From: PZPK01 sp965230795
Lineage (GTDB): Bacteria; Pseudomonadota; Gammaproteobacteria; Pseudomonadales; Oleiphilaceae
Length of the DNA stretch: 64,000 nt
Direction: 5' to 3'
Assembly (NCBI GenBank): GCA_965230795.1
Contig: OZ246020.1
Coordinates: forward strand, 2,976,001 to 3,040,000
Shown piece after piece: positions 25,475 through 33,676 of the stretch. Position 1 is the first letter of the stretch. Each line of letters opens with the position of its first letter. The position numbers were made by a program, and so were the translations under genes. The notes under the pieces were generated by a model that searched no databases, was not told where the DNA came from, and was given only the letters and a program-made list of their open reading frames with translations.

Positions 25475-26922
25475 TGGAATGGGAAACCGTAATTGGCCTC
25501 GAAGTACACGTGCAACTGGCCACCAAATCCAAGATTTTTTCCGGCTCCTCCACCGCTTATGGTGCCGAGCCCAATACCCAGGCCAATGCCGTCGACCTGG
25601 CGATGCCCGGCACGCTGCCTGTGCCGAACGAGCAGGCCTTCCGCTACGCCATCATGTTCGGACTGGCCATCAATGCCGACATCAACAAACGCTCGGTATT
25701 CGAACGCAAGAACTACTTCTATCCGGACTTGCCCAAGGGTTATCAGACCACACAGCTGGATGCTCCCATCGTGGGCGCCGGGGTCGTAGAAGTTGAACTG
25801 CCCAATGGCACGTCTAAAAGCGTACGTATCCACCATGCGCATCTGGAAGAAGATGCCGGTAAATCGCTGCATGAGGATTTCCACGGCATGTCCGGCATTG
25901 ACCTGAACCGGGCCGGAACGCCGCTGATCGAAATCGTTTCCGAGCCCGATATGCGTTCCGCAGACGAAGCTGTCGCCTTTGCCAAGAAGCTGCACTCCAT
26001 CGTCACCTCACTGGGAATTTGTGATGGTGAGATGTCTCAGGGTTCCATGCGCTTTGACGTCAATATTTCCATTCGTCCCAAAGGCGAAGACACCCTGGGT
26101 ACCCGTACCGAAACCAAAAACCTGAATTCCTTCCGCTTTATGGAGAAAGCCATCAAGCTGGAAGTGGAGCGTCAGATCGATGTGCTTGAGGACGGTGGCG
26201 AGATCGTTCAGGAAACCCGTCTCTACGATGGCGAAAAAGATGTCGCTCGCAGTATGCGCAGTAAGGAAGAAGCCAACGATTACCGCTACTTCCCCTGCCC
26301 CGACCTGCTGCCAGTGGAATTCGATGATGACTACATCAACGCCATTCGCGATGACATGCCGGAACTGCCGGACGAGCGTAAAAAGCGCTTTATCGCTGAC
26401 TATAGCCTGTCTGACTATGATGCGGGCATTCTGTCTGGCGATGGGGATGTGTCGCGCCTGTTCGAAACCGCAACCAAGATTTCCGGTGATGCCAAACTCA
26501 CTGCCAACTGGATCATGGGTGAACTGGCCTCACGTCTGAACAGCGAAGATATCAGTGCCAAACATTGTCCGCTGGCTGCAGAATCACTGGGCCAACTGGT
26601 CTTGCGCGTCAAAGACAATACTCTGTCCTCCTCCAGCGCCAAGAAAGTCTTCGACCTGCTGTGGAAACAGGAAGGCAATGATGTCGATGCCCTGATCGAG
26701 CAGCACGGCCTGAAGCAGGTCTCCGATACCGGCGCACTGGAAAAACTGGTGGACGAAGTGCTTGCGGGCATGGAAGACCAGATCAAACAGTATCAGGAAG
26801 CAGATGAGAAAAAACGCAAGAAACTGATGGGTGGGTTTATGGGGCCCCTGATGAAAGCCTCCAAAGGCCAGGGTAACCCGAAACTGTTCAATGAGATTTT
26901 GCAGAAGAAGCTGAATTCCTGA
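25474..26922 (+). CDS. gatB: GatB, amidotransferase subunit B
   Basis: GatB binds the misacylated tRNA, phosphorylates the acyl group and receives ammonia from GatA. The family start EWETVIGLEVHVQLATKSKI, the ERKNYFYPDLPKGYQ motif near residue 80, LNRAGTPLIEIVSEPDMRS near 145 and the C-terminal YqeY-like tail (KLMGGFMGPLMKASKGQGNP) are all present. The length is 482. Its presence implies that this organism makes Asn-tRNA and/or Gln-tRNA by transamidation, although which one cannot be told here. Confidence 0.97.
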   Translation: MEWETVIGLEVHVQLATKSKIFSGSSTAYGAEPNTQANAVDLAMPGTLPVPNEQAFRYAIMFGLAINADINKRSVFERKNYFYPDLPKGYQTTQLDAPIVGAGVVEVELPNGTSKSVRIHHAHLEEDAGKSLHEDFHGMSGIDLNRAGTPLIEIVSEPDMRSADEAVAFAKKLHSIVTSLGICDGEMSQGSMRFDVNISIRPKGEDTLGTRTETKNLNSFRFMEKAIKLEVERQIDVLEDGGEIVQETRLYDGEKDVARSMRSKEEANDYRYFPCPDLLPVEFDDDYINAIRDDMPELPDERKKRFIADYSLSDYDAGILSGDGDVSRLFETATKISGDAKLTANWIMGELASRLNSEDISAKHCPLAAESLGQLVLRVKDNTLSSSSAKKVFDLLWKQEGNDVDALIEQHGLKQVSDTGALEKLVDEVLAGMEDQIKQYQEADEKKRKKLMGGFMGPLMKASKGQGNPKLFNEILQKKLNS

Positions 26923-26933
26923 TCCTGTGTTGC

Positions 26934-26960
26934 ACCGTTCCCTCGTCACGAGGGAACGGT
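26934..26960. terminator. Perfect hairpin between convergent gatB and oxidoreductase genes
   Basis: ACCGTTCCCTCGT (26934-26946) and ACGAGGGAACGGT (26948-26960) form perfect 13-base arms with one central base. It lies 11 bases after the gatB stop and 24 bases after the end of the leftward gene, a good place for a two-way terminator. It has no T run on either strand, so it may act as an RNA 3'-end stabiliser rather than an intrinsic terminator. Confidence 0.5.
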
Positions 26961-26983
26961 CAAGCTTTGCCTCGTTCAGGCCT

Positions 26984-28003
26984 CTACTCAGGCACCAGCA
27001 CCACTTTACCGATGTTCTTTCGCGCCTCGATATAGGCATGAGCCTCACCGGCCTTGTCAAAGGAGAAGGCCTTGTCCACGTGAGGTCTGACCCAGCCTTC
27101 AGCGACACCGTCCAGGATCACTTGCATCCAATGGGCAATTTTCTCATGCTCGTGCCAGAGGTGGCCCATATTGACACCAAAAACACCCTTGTTTTTGTCC
27201 ATCAAACCCAGTGGATGATAAAACGGCATTTGTGCCAGCAGCTTCAATAAACGCAGCTTACCACCCATGCCGTTCTCGGCAACGGTGGAAATACCGAACA
27301 TGCCCAGCCTCCCGGTATCGCGCAGCGCCTTGTAGCTCTTTTTCCAGTGACTACCGCCGAGTGGGTCGGTAATCAGTTCAACGCCCCGACCATCAGTCAG
27401 GGTCTTGAGTTCTTTGCTCCAATCCTGGCGACGATAATCGATCGCGTGATCCAGCCCCCGCTCTCTCAGGAAGCCATGCTTCTGCGAACTGGCCGTTCCA
27501 AATGTGGTCGCGCCGATATGTTTGGCAATATCAATAGCGGCCAAACCGACGCCACCCCCTGCGTTATGAATCAAGACACTTTCGCTCGCCTGCAAGCTGC
27601 CCATCGCAACCAGCAGTTGGTAGGCGGTAAGAAAGTTCACCGGAATTGCCGCACCTTCCTCAAACGACAGGGACTCGGGCTTCTCGAACACCTGATACGC
27701 CGGCACCACGACTTTGCTGGCATGACCGTTAAACCGGGTCATGGCGATCACGGCTTTGCCTTGCAGACTTTCGTCAGCGCCTTTACCTACCGACTCCACT
27801 ACCCCACTGACTTCATAGCCCACCGTGCAGGGCAGTTTGGGCGCATCAGGATACAGACCCTGACGAGCCAGAATATCGGCGAAGTTAATCCCTGCCGCTT
27901 TCACATCAATCAGCACCTCACCCTGACCGGGTTTGGGATCAGCAAACTCCTGAACCGCCAGCACATCCACGCCCCCGGCACGGGTAATCACGACCTTTTT
28001 CAT
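26984..28003 (-). CDS. Zinc-free medium-chain dehydrogenase, quinone oxidoreductase/VAT1-like
   Basis: This 339-residue MDR-superfamily enzyme probably uses NADPH to reduce quinones or activated alkenes. The GroES-like N-domain contains VKAAGINFADILARQGLYPD (about residues 34-53) and PCTVGYEVSGVV, without the zinc ligands of alcohol dehydrogenases. The Rossmann motif is VLIHNAGGGVGLAAIDIAK near 142, and GVELITDPLGG follows. The pattern is closest to the VAT-1-like subgroup. The substrate cannot be read. It is convergent with gatB and followed upstream by a heptamer array and yjdM. Confidence 0.85.
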   Translation of the reverse strand: MKKVVITRAGGVDVLAVQEFADPKPGQGEVLIDVKAAGINFADILARQGLYPDAPKLPCTVGYEVSGVVESVGKGADESLQGKAVIAMTRFNGHASKVVVPAYQVFEKPESLSFEEGAAIPVNFLTAYQLLVAMGSLQASESVLIHNAGGGVGLAAIDIAKHIGATTFGTASSQKHGFLRERGLDHAIDYRRQDWSKELKTLTDGRGVELITDPLGGSHWKKSYKALRDTGRLGMFGISTVAENGMGGKLRLLKLLAQMPFYHPLGLMDKNKGVFGVNMGHLWHEHEKIAHWMQVILDGVAEGWVRPHVDKAFSFDKAGEAHAYIEARKNIGKVVLVPE

Positions 28004-28057
28004 GTGTCACTCCCTTTATTTTTATTGAACGAAAACAGACGACTAGCGCGTCTGACG

Positions 28058-28127
28058 TCCGACTTACCGCTTCCGACTTCCGACTTCCGACTTCCGGCTT
28101 CAAGCTTCGAGCTTCGAGCTTCTCACT
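28058..28127. repeat. Degenerate heptanucleotide array (about 10 units)
   Basis: Ten successive 7-base units run from 28058: TCCGACT, TACCGCT, three of TCCGACT, TCCGGCT, TCAAGCT, two of TCGAGCT, TCTCACT. Read on the other strand the units are of the form (A)GAAGTCG / GAAGCTC. The array ends at the yjdM stop and lies between yjdM and the start of the oxidoreductase gene. It resembles the arrays at 29549 and 60064 in period and in the GAAGCT core of some units. Confidence 0.85.
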
Positions 28128-28462
28128 CACACTTTCTTCACAAACTCCGACTTCAGCTTCATCGCACCAATGCCATCGATCTTGCAGTCGATATCATGGT
28201 CACCGTCAACGAGACGAATGTTCTTCACCTTGGTTCCCACTTTCACCACAGATGAACTGCCCTTCACTTTCAGGTCCTTGATCACGGTCACCGTATCACC
28301 GTCACTTAAAGGGTTGCCATTGGCATCCTTGATCACCTTCTCCGCGGACTCTTCAACATCATGCGCCGACCACTCATGGCCACACTCTGGACAGACCCAC
28401 ATGGCGCCGTCTTCGTAGGTGTAAGGGGATTCGCATTTGGGACAGGGAGGTAGTTCGCTCAT
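28127..28462 (-). CDS. yjdM: YjdM/PhnA-family zinc ribbon protein
   Basis: YjdM (PhnA) is a small conserved protein whose biochemical role is unsettled; despite the old name it is not the phosphonoacetate hydrolase. The 111-residue product has an N-terminal zinc ribbon (CPKCESPYTYED, about residues 7-18, and WVCPECGHEW, about 22-31) and the conserved C-terminal domain DSDG-type (NGNPLSDGDTVTVIKDLKVK, then KVGTKVKNIRLVDGDHDIDC). The ATG at 28462 gives the family start MSELPPCPKC; an open extension upstream to 28561 was not used. Confidence 0.92.
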   Translation of the reverse strand: MSELPPCPKCESPYTYEDGAMWVCPECGHEWSAHDVEESAEKVIKDANGNPLSDGDTVTVIKDLKVKGSSSVVKVGTKVKNIRLVDGDHDIDCKIDGIGAMKLKSEFVKKV

Positions 28463-28557
28463 AAGTTTCTCGCTTTCAATTGGACGACCGCCGTTGCCGG
28501 CAGGGAAATAAACAAGCGCCGCATTATGCTCCCCAAAGCACCTGGGGACAAATGCGA

Positions 28558-29520
28558 TCAATGTGATTCAGAAAACCACCATTGCAAACTGATCGAAGCA
28601 TAGCGACTCTGTTCAGGGTAAAGCCGGTATGCCTCGCCATCCCTGAGACGATAAAGCAGGTGCTGATCATGCACACTTCCCACCGCGAAGCTCAAGCCCA
28701 GCTGATTGCCGAGTCGCCAATCCCATTCCAAGGCCAGCGTGTGCGCCACCCACCTCAAGGTCGAGGCCGCCTCGTTCTCGCTATCCTCGCTATCAAAAAC
28801 GCGCCATTCCCCGCCACTGGCTCGCCAAAACAGACTTATCGCATGCGACTCGCCGATGCGCCAATCCAGGCTGGAATCGGGATAACCCAGCCGAATAAAA
28901 ACGGGATCGAGTGTTTCCGAGCCCAGGTCCATGCCCAGACTGACAACTGGATAGAATATCTTCTCTCCCAAGCGATCATCGCGACACAGCCCAACGCTCA
29001 GATCAACAGTATCCCAATCAATATGCTCTATCCAGGAAAACCAGAACCTTGCCGCCGAACGATCCAGCAAGGACGGATTGATCAGACCATTGGAGGAACT
29101 GGCGACCCCGGCTGACCACGCAATCTCACGATTAGCCTTGTTGCGTCCCGCCTGATGATAAGCAGGCCATCTCATACCGAACATCAGATTATGAACATGG
29201 CCATTGGTCGAAGCATCCCGTCCCGGCGGATCCAGATCCAGCACCTGATAGCGATGTCGGATCGTGTAGATGAATGGATACTCGGCATCCTGCTCTGGCC
29301 AATCCACTGAGATGGCGGTTCGCGAACGCAGAGGCTCATCGTTGCCCTCGGCGCGTTCCAGTTGAAGGGATGGAGCTCTATGGCCTTGATTACGGATCTC
29401 TGAAGTATTCGAGGTACACGGCGATCCCCAGGTACTCGCGGAGAGGACAAAGCAAAAAACGCCGAATGCGATCCATACGCTCGCTGTCTTGTGTCGCTTG
29501 GCGTGTTTGGAAACTCCCAC
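28558..29520 (-). CDS. Hypothetical secreted protein, probable outer-membrane beta-barrel
   Basis: I do not recognise a named family. The 320-residue product has a basic start and a hydrophobic signal-like segment (WIAFGVFCFVLSASTWGSP, about residues 16-34). The rest alternates polar and hydrophobic residues as in amphipathic beta strands (YTIRHRYQVLDLD, FWFSWIEHIDWDTVDLSVGL, ALEWDWRLGNQLGLSFAVGS) and ends YASISLQWWFSESH, with an aromatic-rich last strand. This suggests an outer-membrane barrel of unknown role. It is isolated, between yjdM and a heptamer array, and its start lies about 30 bases from that array. Confidence 0.55.
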   Translation of the reverse strand: MGVSKHAKRHKTASVWIAFGVFCFVLSASTWGSPCTSNTSEIRNQGHRAPSLQLERAEGNDEPLRSRTAISVDWPEQDAEYPFIYTIRHRYQVLDLDPPGRDASTNGHVHNLMFGMRWPAYHQAGRNKANREIAWSAGVASSSNGLINPSLLDRSAARFWFSWIEHIDWDTVDLSVGLCRDDRLGEKIFYPVVSLGMDLGSETLDPVFIRLGYPDSSLDWRIGESHAISLFWRASGGEWRVFDSEDSENEAASTLRWVAHTLALEWDWRLGNQLGLSFAVGSVHDQHLLYRLRDGEAYRLYPEQSRYASISLQWWFSESH

Positions 29521-29548
29521 TCTGAGCCTCCGGCGAGGTTGTTGGAAG

Positions 29549-29655
29549 GCTAGAAGCTAGAAGCTAGAAGCTAGAAGCTAGAAGCTAGAAGCTAGAAGCT
29601 AGAAGCTAGAAGCTAGAAGCTAGAAGCTAGAAGCTAGAAGCTAGAAGCTAGAAGC
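29549..29655. repeat. Perfect heptanucleotide tandem array, unit GCTAGAA, about 15 copies
   Basis: The unit GCTAGAA (equivalently GAAGCTA) is repeated without error for 107 bases, 15.3 copies. Perfect identity suggests recent slippage or ongoing copy-number change. It begins about 30 bases upstream of the leftward hypothetical gene (start 29520), so changes in length could alter its promoter region. Confidence 0.95.
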
Positions 29656-29798
29656 CAAGTATAGCCCCGTCTTTCGTAGGATTGATGAAGTTGAAATAAA
29701 TATTCTTTCTTGGCTTTGAAAACAGGAAGTGAATCAGGAAATCTATACCGGAGGCTATAAATTATTGAAATTTAGATGTAAATTTTGTTTTTTTATAT

Positions 29799-29887
29799 GC
29801 CTGACAAGGCATTCAATGATCGCCCAGTTTGCGGTGGGTGGCACGAACATGCTGCGCATGCGTCCGCCTACTGAATCGGCGTTGCAC
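29799..29887. other. Extended imperfect inverted repeat, attC-like
   Basis: The segment opens with GCCTGACAAGGCATTCAATG, resembling the left end of pseudomonad attC sites, has a central CATGC/GCATG stem (29848-29860), flanking arms GTGGGTGG and CCGCCTAC that pair approximately, and ends CTGAATCGGCGTTGCAC. Outer arms pair through ATTCA and TGAAT. However, the terminal GTTGCAC does not fit the GTTRRRY core and does not pair with GCCTGAC. It could be a degenerate attC or an unrelated hairpin. The gene start follows at 29904. Confidence 0.25.
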
Positions 29888-29903
29888 AATTAAGGAGCCA
29901 CAA

Positions 29904-30482
29904 TTGTTTACACGTAGCGCACTATTATCCTGTTTACTAATTGCTTCATGCGTCAGTGTTGCTCCTTTGGTAAACCCAAACAATCCCATCAGCATATACG
30001 GCGTTACTTCTAAGCCCCCGCAGAATGGAGACTGGTTACTTGTTGCCTCCTCTGGCTACCAATCGTCTCTGGCAAGTCAGGGTGCCAATGAAAACGAATC
30101 ATTAGTAGTCAATCTTTCTATATTTCAGCTACCCGAATTGGATTCAGAAAAAGAGTTTCTGGATTTTGTTATGGATTCCCGAGCTGCGACCCCAAAAACG
30201 GGGCGCTTTGAAAACAAGCAAAATGTAGAAAGTCTATCTGATCTCAACGGGGCTGTTTGCGTAAAATATCACTCTGTTTCAGAAGATAAAAACGCCAAGA
30301 TCAAAGGTGGAACGGCTTCAATGTTGCTTGAAAGCATTGGTTACAACTGCCAACATCCTCTAAATAAAACGGTTGGCGTAAACATCGAATATTCGAGTCG
30401 CCACTTCGAAAATACGCCTAACCAATCTCTGAGCGAGCATAGTGCTGAGTACTTCAACAACATTCAATTTACAGAGTTTTAG
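29904..30482 (+). CDS. Putative lipoprotein of unknown function, AT-rich gene
   Basis: The start is taken as TTG at 29904, because AAGGAG lies six bases before it and the resulting product begins with a short signal peptide ending in a lipobox (LLIASC, Cys at residue 16). An upstream frame to 29829 would put a cysteine-rich, arginine-rich stretch before the signal, which is unlikely. The mature protein (about 176 residues) has two further cysteines (AVCVKYH and GYNCQHP) that could form a disulfide. I recognise no family. The gene is clearly more AT-rich than those around it and sits after a tandem array and an attC-like repeat, suggesting transfer. Confidence 0.65.
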   Translation: MFTRSALLSCLLIASCVSVAPLVNPNNPISIYGVTSKPPQNGDWLLVASSGYQSSLASQGANENESLVVNLSIFQLPELDSEKEFLDFVMDSRAATPKTGRFENKQNVESLSDLNGAVCVKYHSVSEDKNAKIKGGTASMLLESIGYNCQHPLNKTVGVNIEYSSRHFENTPNQSLSEHSAEYFNNIQFTEF

Positions 30483-30588
30483 CCGATAAAACACTGTTGC
30501 GACCAAATTGCGTCGTCCATTTAAATCGCAGAAGTTAGTAGCCTATTAGAGACCCGGAAAGGGGCTTCGTGACCCCTCACGGTTTGTT

Positions 30589-31428
30589 CTACTTCAAACA
30601 CCCGGCATGAAAAGCGATATGCTCGCCGATAAAACTGGAGACAAAGTAGTAGGAGTGGTCGTAGCCGGGTTGCATATGCAGTTCCAGCGGGTAGCCCTTT
30701 TCGGCGCAGAGTTGTTCCAGCAGTCCGGGGCGGAGTTGTTCGGAGAGGAACTGATCCTCATCGCCCACATCCACACGCATGGGCAGGTATTCATCCACCT
30801 GCTCGGCGAGCAAGGCGCAGGCATCCCATTGTTTCCAGACCTGGGAATCACTATCACCCAGGTATGTGCCAAAGGCTTTCTGTCCCCAGGGAACCTGCGT
30901 GGGGGCAACGATGGGTGAGAACGCGGAAACGGATCGATAACGCCCGGGATTTTTAAAGGCGACGATCAAGGCGCCATGGCCTCCCATGGAGTGTCCGGCA
31001 ATACTGCGCACATCACTGGCGTAAAAGTTTTCCTCAATCAATGCCGGCAGCTCATGCGCCACGTAATCGAACATGTGGTAGTGGGTTGCAAACGGTTCTT
31101 GCGTCGCATTCACATAAAACCCGGCGCCTAGTCCGATATCCCAGCCTTCGGCGTCAGGAACGTCTTCTCCGCGAGGACTGGTATCCGGCGCCACCAGGAT
31201 GATGCCGTGTTCTGCTGCGTAGCGCTGGGCGCCCGCCTTGGAAATAAAGTTCTGCTCCGTACAGGTGAGTCCGCTTAACCAGTACAACACCGGGCATTTA
31301 CCATCCTGCACCTGCGGTGGCAGGTAAATCCCGAAACGCATCACACACTGGGTCGCTTTGGATTCGTGCTCCCATACTTCCTGACGTCCGCCAAAACAGG
31401 CGTGACTTTCCACTAACTGCAATTCCAT
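30589..31428 (-). CDS. fghA: S-formylglutathione hydrolase
   Basis: This esterase-D family enzyme hydrolyses S-formylglutathione to formate and glutathione, the second step of glutathione-dependent formaldehyde detoxification. The alpha/beta-hydrolase nucleophile is in IAGHSMGGHGALIVA near residue 148, with LYWLSGLTCTEQNFISKAGA near 47 and the catalytic His in PGYDHSYYFVSSFI near 258. The 279-residue length fits. It lies 12 bases downstream of frmA on the same strand, the usual gene pair. Confidence 0.96.
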   Translation of the reverse strand: MELQLVESHACFGGRQEVWEHESKATQCVMRFGIYLPPQVQDGKCPVLYWLSGLTCTEQNFISKAGAQRYAAEHGIILVAPDTSPRGEDVPDAEGWDIGLGAGFYVNATQEPFATHYHMFDYVAHELPALIEENFYASDVRSIAGHSMGGHGALIVAFKNPGRYRSVSAFSPIVAPTQVPWGQKAFGTYLGDSDSQVWKQWDACALLAEQVDEYLPMRVDVGDEDQFLSEQLRPGLLEQLCAEKGYPLELHMQPGYDHSYYFVSSFIGEHIAFHAGCLK

Positions 31429-31440
31429 TTGACTGGCTCC

Positions 31441-32553
31441 CTAGAAGTGAATAACGGACCGGATACTCTTGCCTTCATGCATCAGATCAAAGGCTTCGTT
31501 GATGCGTTCCAGCGGCATGGTGTGCGTGATGAAATCGTCAAGCTTGAATTCACCATTGAGGTATTGCTCAACGATGCCGGGTAACTGGCTACGCCCCTTC
31601 ACGCCACCAAAGGCCGTGCCGCGCCAGACCCGCCCGGTGACCAGCTGAAAAGGCCGTGTACGAATTTCCTGGCCCGCACCTGCGACACCGATAATGACCG
31701 ACTCCCCCCATCCCTTGTGGCAGCATTCCAGTGCCGAACGCATGACATCGACGTTGCCGATACATTCGAAAGAATAATCCACGCCACCGTCGGTCAGATC
31801 CACAATCACTTCCTGAATTGGTGCGTCGTAGTGCTTCGGATTAATACAGTCGGTGGCACCCAGTTTCTTCGCCAGCTCAAACTTGCTCTCATTGATATCG
31901 ATGCCAATTATTCGCGAGGCTTTGGCCATGGTGGCACCAATCACGGCTGACAAACCAATACCGCCCAGGCCGAAGATCGCGACCGTGGCACCGGGCTCCA
32001 CTTTGGCGGTGTTCAACACCGCGCCCATGCCCGTAGTGACGCCGCAGCCGAGCAGACACACTTCTTCCAGTGGTGCGACCTTGTTGACCTTGGCCAGCGA
32101 GATCTCGGGCAATACGGTATATTCGGAAAAGGTCGAGCAACCCATATAGTGGTGAATGGGTGTGCCATCAATGGAAAAACGCGTGGTGCCGTCAGGCATC
32201 AAACCCTGGCCCTGGGTTGCGCGGATTTTCTGGCAAAGATTGGTTTTGCCGGACAGACAGAATTTGCACTCGCCACATTCCGGTGTGTACAGGGGAATGA
32301 CATGATCGCCAACGGCCACAGAGGTAACGCCCTCACCCACCTGCTCGACAATGCCACCGCCTTCATGCCCCAGAATGCTGGGAAAGATGCCTTCCGGATC
32401 ATCACCGGATAAGGTAAAGGCATCGGTATGGCAGACACCGGACGCGACGATACGCACCAACACTTCACCCGCCTTGGGTGGCATCACATCGACGGTTTCA
32501 ATGCTGAGAGGTTTTCCGGCTTGCCACGCGACCGCGGCTCTGGACTGAATCAT
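31441..32553 (-). CDS. frmA: S-(hydroxymethyl)glutathione dehydrogenase, class III alcohol dehydrogenase
   Basis: This zinc- and NAD-dependent enzyme oxidises S-hydroxymethylglutathione, formed from formaldehyde and glutathione, and can also reduce S-nitrosoglutathione. Catalytic zinc ligands are in SGVCHTDAFTLSGDDPEG (about residue 38) and LGHEGGGIVE, structural zinc cysteines in CGECKFCLSGKTNLC (about 91-105), and the NAD site in VAIFGLGGIGLSAVIG near 192. The length of 370 is standard. No FrmR-type repressor gene is adjacent. Confidence 0.97.
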   Translation of the reverse strand: MIQSRAAVAWQAGKPLSIETVDVMPPKAGEVLVRIVASGVCHTDAFTLSGDDPEGIFPSILGHEGGGIVEQVGEGVTSVAVGDHVIPLYTPECGECKFCLSGKTNLCQKIRATQGQGLMPDGTTRFSIDGTPIHHYMGCSTFSEYTVLPEISLAKVNKVAPLEEVCLLGCGVTTGMGAVLNTAKVEPGATVAIFGLGGIGLSAVIGATMAKASRIIGIDINESKFELAKKLGATDCINPKHYDAPIQEVIVDLTDGGVDYSFECIGNVDVMRSALECCHKGWGESVIIGVAGAGQEIRTRPFQLVTGRVWRGTAFGGVKGRSQLPGIVEQYLNGEFKLDDFITHTMPLERINEAFDLMHEGKSIRSVIHF

Positions 32554-32668
32554 GCGAGACTCCCTTGATTGTTATGCATTTAGGGTATTGAACGCTGCGA
32601 CAGCAATCTGCTGCCAAGCATTTAATCAGGAGTCTGAAGGAATTGAAAGCCGTTGCGCGAGATGAAGA

Positions 32669-33457
32669 TCAGGGTGTTGCCAGTCCCGCGACGCGATCGC
32701 TGTCGAAGCGACCTTCATTGAGGAAATTGACAATATGTTGGTGAACCGAATCGTTGTATCGCATCATCGAATGGCCACTATTGACCAGGACAAAATCGTC
32801 CATCTCTTCCAAGACCATACTCGCCACGGAAACCGTGCCGTCGTTGGGAGCAGGCAGCCAGCTGTCGGGCCAGGCACTCCAGTCCCGATAGGCCGCGACA
32901 ATGCCAACGGGTTCGGAGATGGGTTCGAGCTGATCAATGATTCCGCTTTCAGTGCGCGTCAACGAACTACCTGCCGGCCCGACCAGCGCATCAAACCACC
33001 ATTGACCGGCAAACTTCTCCGAGAATTCGCTGCCCTGATTCGGCGGACTCAACATCACCACACGACTGCCCTCCGGCAGGTGATGAGTCTGCAGATAGTG
33101 ACGCGCCACGATGCCGCCCATGGAGTGGGTCACCAGATGAATGCGTGGACTGTTATTCGCGCGACACAGGTCCACTCCCTGTGCCCCCAGATACTGTTCG
33201 GAAATCTCGGGGATGGGCATGCTGGTTGAGGGATAGTCAATCGAGACAGTGTAGAAGCCCTGCTCTCCCAACATCTTTTCAATACTGCGCATGGCGAAGC
33301 CGTTTCGCCAGAGACCATGTACCAGAACCACGCAGTCACCACGATCCAGAGCTGCGGTACTCAGCGCTACAAGCCCCGTCGACGCACAGGCATTCAACAG
33401 CATCACAATCAGTGTGACGAGGGCAGCTTGCTTGATGATTCTTTTGGCAGCTTTCAT
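32669..33457 (-). CDS. Lipoprotein alpha/beta hydrolase, lipase-like
   Basis: The start at 33457 gives a signal peptide with a lipobox, LLNAC (Cys at residue 24), so the enzyme is probably membrane-anchored on the periplasmic side. The hydrolase fold shows VLVHGLWRNGFAMRSIEKML (about residues 44-63, oxyanion HG) and the nucleophile in LVTHSMGGIVARHYL (Ser near 112). A conserved aspartate or histidine is likely in NDGTVSVASM and VNSGHSMMRYN. It resembles triacylglycerol-lipase/PGAP1-like proteins; the substrate is unknown. It is upstream of frmA on the same strand, with a 115-base gap, so linkage is uncertain. Confidence 0.75.
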   Translation of the reverse strand: MKAAKRIIKQAALVTLIVMLLNACASTGLVALSTAALDRGDCVVLVHGLWRNGFAMRSIEKMLGEQGFYTVSIDYPSTSMPIPEISEQYLGAQGVDLCRANNSPRIHLVTHSMGGIVARHYLQTHHLPEGSRVVMLSPPNQGSEFSEKFAGQWWFDALVGPAGSSLTRTESGIIDQLEPISEPVGIVAAYRDWSAWPDSWLPAPNDGTVSVASMVLEEMDDFVLVNSGHSMMRYNDSVHQHIVNFLNEGRFDSDRVAGLATP

Positions 33458-33676
33458 GTGTGATAGTTCTCTGGCACGCAATGCAATCACTAGTGTTGCA
33501 TTTAAATGACCATTGGTCAATTAACTAAAGCCAGCACGTCCTCTTGCCCCTAATGCCCGGCGCCTTTGTCAGGGACTATACTTACGTGACCCGAACAACA
33601 CGCCGCTTCGCCGTGCCGTCTTACCCTGGCCTTCATGCAGCATGCTTTCGGGTTTGGTGATAGCAAGGAAATGACC

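Larger units (their letters stand above)
29521..29903. other. Intergenic region with heptamer array and AT-rich segment
   Basis: From left to right these 383 bases hold the GCTAGAA array (29549-29655), an AT-rich stretch to about 29798, and an extended imperfect inverted repeat reminiscent of an integron attC site (29799-29887) directly in front of the lipoprotein gene. Confidence 0.6.

Noticed and set aside
27939..28130. 63-codon minus-strand frame translating the heptamer array
   Set aside because: The Lys/Ser/Arg/Glu-rich product is simply the translation of 7-base repeats and overlaps the start of the oxidoreductase gene.
27347..28255. 302-codon plus-strand frame opposite the oxidoreductase gene and through the heptamer array
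   Set aside because: It runs across a noncoding tandem array and opposite two well-supported genes; the repeat produces the pseudo-protein pattern in its C-terminal part.
29549..29655. CRISPR array
   Set aside because: The units are contiguous 7-mers with no spacers, and no cas genes are present.
29799..29887. Confident integron attC site
   Set aside because: Core sequences GCCTGAC and GTTGCAC do not pair and the latter breaks the GTTRRRY rule; kept only as a low-confidence feature.
30481..30488. GCCGATAA at the end of the lipoprotein gene as a sigma-28 promoter
   Set aside because: The -35 position (TTCAATTT) does not match TAAAG, and transcription would run antisense into fghA.
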